Shown: piece by piece, positions 60,089 through 64,000 of the stretch
Numbering within the stretch: the first letter of the stretch is position 1
Layout: every line of letters begins with the position of its first letter
From: Spirochaetales bacterium
Lineage (GTDB): Bacteria > Spirochaetota > Spirochaetia > JABMQR01
Direction of reading: 5' to 3'
Assembly: GCA_018399255.1 (NCBI GenBank)
Contig: JAGYPA010000019.1
Location: 1 to 64,000 of the forward strand
Length of the DNA stretch: 64,000 nt
The notes under the pieces: model-generated
What the model was told of the DNA's origin: nothing
What the model saw: only the letters and a program-made list of their open reading frames with translations
Databases searched by the model: none
Made by a program: the position numbers and the translations under genes

Positions 60089-60235
60089 TTTTCGAAAAAA
60101 TATTTCATTCATATACCAATTTAAAGCTTTATAAAGCATATTATCGAAAATTTTCTCATCTATTTGACAAAAATATTTACATATATTATATATTTTCATA
60201 TATTTTTCTATTATTTTTCGAAAAAATCATTGACA
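60089..60235. promoter_or_regulatory. LacI-type operator block B and promoter
   Basis: TTTTCGAAAA (60089-60098), TACCAATTTAAA (60114-60125) and ATCGAAAATT (60143-60152) repeat the order of block A. A further TTTTCGAAAA (60215-60224) lies five bases before a TTGACA -35 box (60230-60235), with ATAACC about 15 bases later as a weak -10. The gap 60003-60354 holds no gene; its middle is extremely AT-rich. Confidence 0.55.
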
Positions 60236-60354
60236 ATTTGAACACTTGTGATAACCTGTTAATTGACTGGCAGGGTTCCACCTACTGCTCTGATGTTTCG
60301 CAACAGGAACCGGTATTCAGGACCGTGCAACCAAAAGCCAGAAAGGAGCTGCCG

Positions 60355-61716
60355 ATGAAAAAGAGACCTGTTGTCGGATTTATTTGCTTCGGAGAAGTCA
60401 ACACCCCGTACGAACGCCTTCAGATAAAACACGACAGCGCCATGCATTCACTGAAGCAACTTGACCTTGAAGTTGCCGATGCAGGCATAGTCGTCGACGA
60501 TCCCGGATATGAAACTGCTGATGCATCAATACAAAAACTGAATAATTACCCGATCAGCAGCCTGGTTGTCTGTATTGCCGGTTGGATACCTACTCACGCA
60601 GTAATTCGAGTAACTGATTCTTTCAGACACCTTCCCTTGCTGATATGGGGACTTTGCGGCTGGAAGGAAGATGGAAGAATAATAACAACTGCAGACCAGG
60701 CAGGCACCACTGCCCTTCGACCAGCTTTTCAAGCCCTGGGCTACAAGTTCAAATTTATTTACAGCATCATCAATAAACCTGATCCAATTGATAAAATACA
60801 TTCATTTATCACCGCTGCTCACACAATCGCCCTTCTTCGCCATGCACGAGTCGGCACCATGGGCTATCGAGACATGCTTCTGTATGGTACGCAGTTTGAG
60901 GGCATGTCTCTGAGAGCTGATATTGGCATCGAAGTGGAACCCTTTGAGATGCTTGAAGTTGTCCAGAATCTGGAAAAGCTGGATCATGACGAAATACTGA
61001 AGGGGATTCAGTTTGTTAAAAATAATTGGGTATTCCTGAAAGAGTGCGACGACGGAGTTATAGAAAAGGGAGTAACCTATGCTCTGGCCATCGGTGAAAA
61101 AATAAAGGAACGAAAATTTGAAGCTGTTACCTTGAATGATGTGGATGGTATGAAAAAACTCCTCAACTTTCCCCCGGCAATGGTGTTCATGCTGCTTGAT
61201 AAGTTTTACGACGTGCAGACGATACCAGAAAACGATATCCTTGGGAACGTCACCCAGCTTATCATGAAGTATGCAACCGGCAAAACTGCACACTATATGG
61301 AGTACTATGAGTTTTTCGAAAAAAGCATGCTCATCGGAGTCCCGGATTATATACCCGAATCAGCAACTGACGGTAAAATCACCGTTCTCCCTGCCGCTTT
61401 CGGCAACTTTTCCGCCTCTCTTCTAAACGTTTCCAAAGTCAAGACCGGATATGTAACTTGTGCCCGGCTCATATATGAGAGAGGGCAATACTTTATGCAT
61501 ATGTATACTGGAGAAGCCAAAGAACCACCAGTCTGGGAAGAGTTCGGGTGGGAACAGCCGGCACCGCAGCTGCCCAGCCTGGAAGTGTTTCCAGACAGCT
61601 GCAGCGTAGAGGAGTTTTCCGGAAAAGTATCTTCACAACATGTAATTATTGCTTACGGAAACCATACGGAAACCCTGCGGGATATTTGCGCCCTGATGAA
61701 TATTATAATTATCTGA
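60355..61716 (+). CDS. L-fucose/L-arabinose isomerase-family protein
   Basis: The ATG at 60355 follows AAAGGAG and gives 453 residues. An earlier in-frame ATG at 60238 overlaps the promoter and is rejected. The N-terminal domain (VVGFICFGEVNTPYERLQIK, SSLVVCIAGWIPTHAVI, LPLLIWGLCGWKEDG) and C-terminal domain (YVTCARLIYERGQYFMHMYTGEA, QHVIIAYGNH) match the shorter branch of fucose/arabinose isomerase-like proteins. Classical L-fucose isomerases are about 590 residues. It probably converts an aldose to a ketose before the FGGY kinase downstream phosphorylates it. Confidence 0.82.
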   Translation: MKKRPVVGFICFGEVNTPYERLQIKHDSAMHSLKQLDLEVADAGIVVDDPGYETADASIQKLNNYPISSLVVCIAGWIPTHAVIRVTDSFRHLPLLIWGLCGWKEDGRIITTADQAGTTALRPAFQALGYKFKFIYSIINKPDPIDKIHSFITAAHTIALLRHARVGTMGYRDMLLYGTQFEGMSLRADIGIEVEPFEMLEVVQNLEKLDHDEILKGIQFVKNNWVFLKECDDGVIEKGVTYALAIGEKIKERKFEAVTLNDVDGMKKLLNFPPAMVFMLLDKFYDVQTIPENDILGNVTQLIMKYATGKTAHYMEYYEFFEKSMLIGVPDYIPESATDGKITVLPAAFGNFSASLLNVSKVKTGYVTCARLIYERGQYFMHMYTGEAKEPPVWEEFGWEQPAPQLPSLEVFPDSCSVEEFSGKVSSQHVIIAYGNHTETLRDICALMNIIII

Positions 61717-61761
61717 GAACCTTTCACACCTGTACAAGGAACAGCTTCAAGGAGAAAAGCT

Positions 61762-63231
61762 ATGAATAACAAGCAATTACAGATCGGCTGGGCTTCAACG
61801 TCAATAACCCCCGACCGCCCCATTGTTCTGCACGGACAGCTCTATCACCGGATATCCTCATATGTGCACGACCCTATAACTGCGACCGCCTTAGTGGTGG
61901 AGAACGGCGATGAACAGTTTACCATGGTATCGCTGGATGTTGCATCCGTATCCCTTGATTACATTGAAAGAGTTCTGAACACCGTAAGCGATATTAAAGG
62001 GCTGGATCCGGGAAAAATCACCTTCAGTGCCACACATACGCACAACTCGAGCAGATTTACTGATGATCCCCACCGAGAACTTTTCGAGAAAAACATTGGT
62101 GGGGATGTACTGCAGAAAATTCAGGAACCGGAAAATCTCATGACCGCTGAGGAGTCCCGGAATTTCATTCATGACAAACTTGTCAGCATTATCCGGGATG
62201 CATGGGAAAACCGTAAACCCGGGGGAATCAGTTATGCATCCGACTACGCTGCGATTGGATTCAACCGTCGTCCCGTGTTCGACCTGGGCGAAGGCAAAAC
62301 GGAAAGCAAGATGTATGGAGTCTGTTCACAGGATAATTTCCTGAGGTTTGAGGGAACTGTTGACCACTCAATTGACATGCTCTATACATGGGATCTGGAA
62401 AGAAACCTGACTGGCGTTCTTGTAGACGTACCAGCTCCATCTCAGGTAAGAGAACTTCATTATTTCATTTCCGCTGACTACTGGGGTCCCGCCAGAAACT
62501 ATATCAGAGACCGGCTTGGAAACATTAACGTCCTCTCAATTTGCGGTGCTGCCGGAGACCAGAATCCGCTTGACCTGGTCAGACTTTCTAAAACAAACGT
62601 ACAGGAACTCAAGGATTGGAATGCACAGGCTGGCGAGGTTTTCCGGAATTTTGATATGGAAAACGAATGCAGCGACATTGGAGAACGAATTGCTGAAGCT
62701 GTATCCCGCGGCTGCCGTAAAGCAAAAAACAGAATTCAGACGCGCCCGGTATTCCGGCATTCAGTCATTGACATCACGCTTCCCATTCGAAAAGTGACAG
62801 AACAGGACTATCTTGAGGCCCTGAATATTATTGAGGAAAAACGATCACACTTTTCACCAGACTGCCCTATGTCATCAGCAGATCAGGTATCATTATTCGA
62901 ACCGGTCGGGATTATCAACCGCTGGAAGCAGCTGCAGAAATCTTCAAACTACTCATTCAAATCTAATATTATCCGGCTTGGCGACATTACCGTTGCCACT
63001 AACCCCTTCGAGCTGTTTGTTGAGTACAGTCTGCGTATCAGAGCCCGGACAAAGGCAGAGCAAGTGTTTATTTTCCAGCTTACCAACGGATCCGGGGGAT
63101 ATCTGCCAACAGAGGCGGCCATTGCCGGGGGAAGTTATTCATCAAAACCGGCCTCAACTGTCGTGGGTCCGGACAGCGGCGTCAAGCTGACAGAGCGTCT
63201 GATTGCCGAAATCGACAAACTGTGGCAATAA
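61762..63231 (+). CDS. Neutral/alkaline ceramidase-like protein with altered active site
   Basis: This 489-residue protein is a second member of the ceramidase-like family. Landmarks are ASTSITPDRPIVLHGQ, FSATHTHNSSRF (His region, 88-99), FISADYWGPARNYI and CGAAGDQNPLD (261-271). Compared with the paralogue at 10142, the second zinc His is replaced (PAPSQVRE instead of LHPTFL), and the nucleophile Ser position is Asn (GDQNP). It may therefore be a different hydrolase or a non-hydrolytic enzyme. AAGGAGAAAAGCT precedes the ATG. It lies between the isomerase-like gene and the FGGY kinase, with two bases before the kinase start. Confidence 0.8.
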   Translation: MNNKQLQIGWASTSITPDRPIVLHGQLYHRISSYVHDPITATALVVENGDEQFTMVSLDVASVSLDYIERVLNTVSDIKGLDPGKITFSATHTHNSSRFTDDPHRELFEKNIGGDVLQKIQEPENLMTAEESRNFIHDKLVSIIRDAWENRKPGGISYASDYAAIGFNRRPVFDLGEGKTESKMYGVCSQDNFLRFEGTVDHSIDMLYTWDLERNLTGVLVDVPAPSQVRELHYFISADYWGPARNYIRDRLGNINVLSICGAAGDQNPLDLVRLSKTNVQELKDWNAQAGEVFRNFDMENECSDIGERIAEAVSRGCRKAKNRIQTRPVFRHSVIDITLPIRKVTEQDYLEALNIIEEKRSHFSPDCPMSSADQVSLFEPVGIINRWKQLQKSSNYSFKSNIIRLGDITVATNPFELFVEYSLRIRARTKAEQVFIFQLTNGSGGYLPTEAAIAGGSYSSKPASTVVGPDSGVKLTERLIAEIDKLWQ

Positions 63232-63233
63232 CC

Positions 63234-64000
63234 ATGGCATATGTGGCAATAGACTTGGGATCAACCAACATTAAAGCCGCTCTGTATGACAGCAAGCTGA
63301 AAAAAGTTGCAATCCGTTCCTCAAAAGTTGCCTACGACCGCAAAGGTAAGCATATTGAATTCGATGCCGATGAATACTTCAATCTGGTAGTAAGCCTGCT
63401 CAAGGAGCTGGGGAAAACCGACCTCGAAGTTCGTTCTATAGTTCTCACCGGTCAGGCTGAGTCTCTGGTACTTCTGGGAAAAGATGGAAAACCGCTGCGT
63501 AAAGCTATCTCCTGGATGGATGAACGATCAGAGGAGGAATGCCGCGAACTTTCTGAGGTATTCGACGAGGAAATCTGCTATGCAGTAACAGGCCAGAAAA
63601 ATATCATACCAACCTGGCCTGCTACCAAGATCCTGCACCTGAGCAAGCATGAACCGGATACTATTGCCCGAACTTCCTTCTTTGTTATGATTAAGGACTA
63701 CATAGCTTTCAGATTAACGGGAAAGCTTGTCAGCGACAAGTCGATTGCAACCTTTACCTTCTATTTCAACATTCACACCGAAAAGTATTGGGACGCCATG
63801 CTGAAAGCCTGTAATATTGCTCCCGAACAGCTCCCGCCGCTGGCTGACCCAGGAACGGTACTTGGCGTTGTAACACACGATTTATCCCGGGAACCTGCCT
63901 ACAGGAATACCCTGCTCAATATCGGCACACTTGATCATTTCGCCGGAATGATAGGAACAGGAAACATCCATCCGGGAACGGTAAGTGAATCTACTGGAAC
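63234..64000 (+). CDS. FGGY-family carbohydrate kinase (3' end outside window)
   Basis: The frame opens at an ATG two bases after the stop of the ceramidase-like gene, with no ribosome-binding site, so it is probably coupled. About 255 residues are visible. Xylulokinase-like motifs are YVAIDLGSTNIKAALYD (ATP phosphate loop), IVLTGQAESLVLLGKDG, KAISWMDERS and MIKDYIAFRLTGKLVSD, followed by LLNIGTLDHFAGMIGTG. The expected reaction is ATP-dependent phosphorylation of a ketose, completing the isomerase-kinase route of this operon. The C-terminal ATPase motifs lie beyond the window. Confidence 0.9.
   Translation, partial: MAYVAIDLGSTNIKAALYDSKLKKVAIRSSKVAYDRKGKHIEFDADEYFNLVVSLLKELGKTDLEVRSIVLTGQAESLVLLGKDGKPLRKAISWMDERSEEECRELSEVFDEEICYAVTGQKNIIPTWPATKILHLSKHEPDTIARTSFFVMIKDYIAFRLTGKLVSDKSIATFTFYFNIHTEKYWDAMLKACNIAPEQLPPLADPGTVLGVVTHDLSREPAYRNTLLNIGTLDHFAGMIGTGNIHPGTVSESTG

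Overview
This 64 kb chromosomal window most likely comes from a free-living spirochaete (Sediminispirochaeta/Spirochaeta type). I infer this from the secreted binding proteins whose signal peptides run into FAGAQQEAD and WSQGQAEPA, a style common in that group, and from the density of carbohydrate ABC transporters with YesMN-type regulation. No rRNA, tRNA or housekeeping gene is present to confirm it. The window is almost entirely catabolic: uptake systems, local regulators, glycan-type beta-propellers, isomerases, kinases, aldolase-fold enzymes and an unusual number of amide or peptide hydrolases.

Layout. (1) 1-10013, minus strand: a DapA/NanA-type lyase with a metallophosphoesterase, an MFS carrier, a GntR/UTRA regulator, a decayed transposase, then an operon of M19 peptidase-like protein, aspartate ammonia-lyase, MFS carrier and FadR-type regulator. 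(2) 10142-12520, plus: a neutral-ceramidase-like hydrolase and an AEC carrier. (3) 12521-14230: a scar region with a cluster of perfect hairpins, six 14-bp tandem repeats, an AT-rich DUF4160/DUF2442 pair and an IS4-type transposase remnant. (4) 14295-17756: SLC13 carrier, Asp-box sialidase, YhcH fused in frame to a truncated VapC toxin, and VapB. (5) 17878-33084, minus: one long block of sensor kinase, response regulator, two ABC permeases, binding protein, class V PLP enzyme, a DUF4438-like protein, four tandem paralogous beta-propeller proteins, an M28 peptidase and a small monooxygenase-fold protein. (6) 33317-43132, minus: DUF4432 epimerase, YesM/YesN, Rbs-type ABC transporter, URO-D-like protein and cupin. 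(7) 43297-49973, minus: M20 amidohydrolase, SDR, DUF3604, CapA-like and polysaccharide-deacetylase-like proteins. (8) 50250-56422, plus: DegT aminotransferase, M81 (MlrC) peptidase, transaldolase-like, TIM-barrel isomerase, XRE-cupin regulator and SMP-30 lactonase. (9) 56445-64000: LacI regulator, FAD oxidoreductase, GntR regulator, fucose-isomerase-like protein, a second ceramidase-like hydrolase and an FGGY kinase cut by the window edge.

How they may work together (inference): each block pairs a transporter and its own regulator with a few cytoplasmic enzymes. The repeated presence of amide hydrolases (M19, M20, M28, M81, ceramidase-like, deacetylase-like) beside sugar enzymes and PLP enzymes suggests catabolism of amino-sugar or aminoacyl-glycan conjugates. 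The best candidate for an undescribed pathway is block 5, followed by the M81/DegT/transaldolase operon and the operator-linked 57-64 kb region.

Two genome-level features stand out. Shared palindromic operators link separate transcription units, and short tandem duplications (6-18 bp) recur at more than ten places, in linkers, leaders and ribosome-binding sites.
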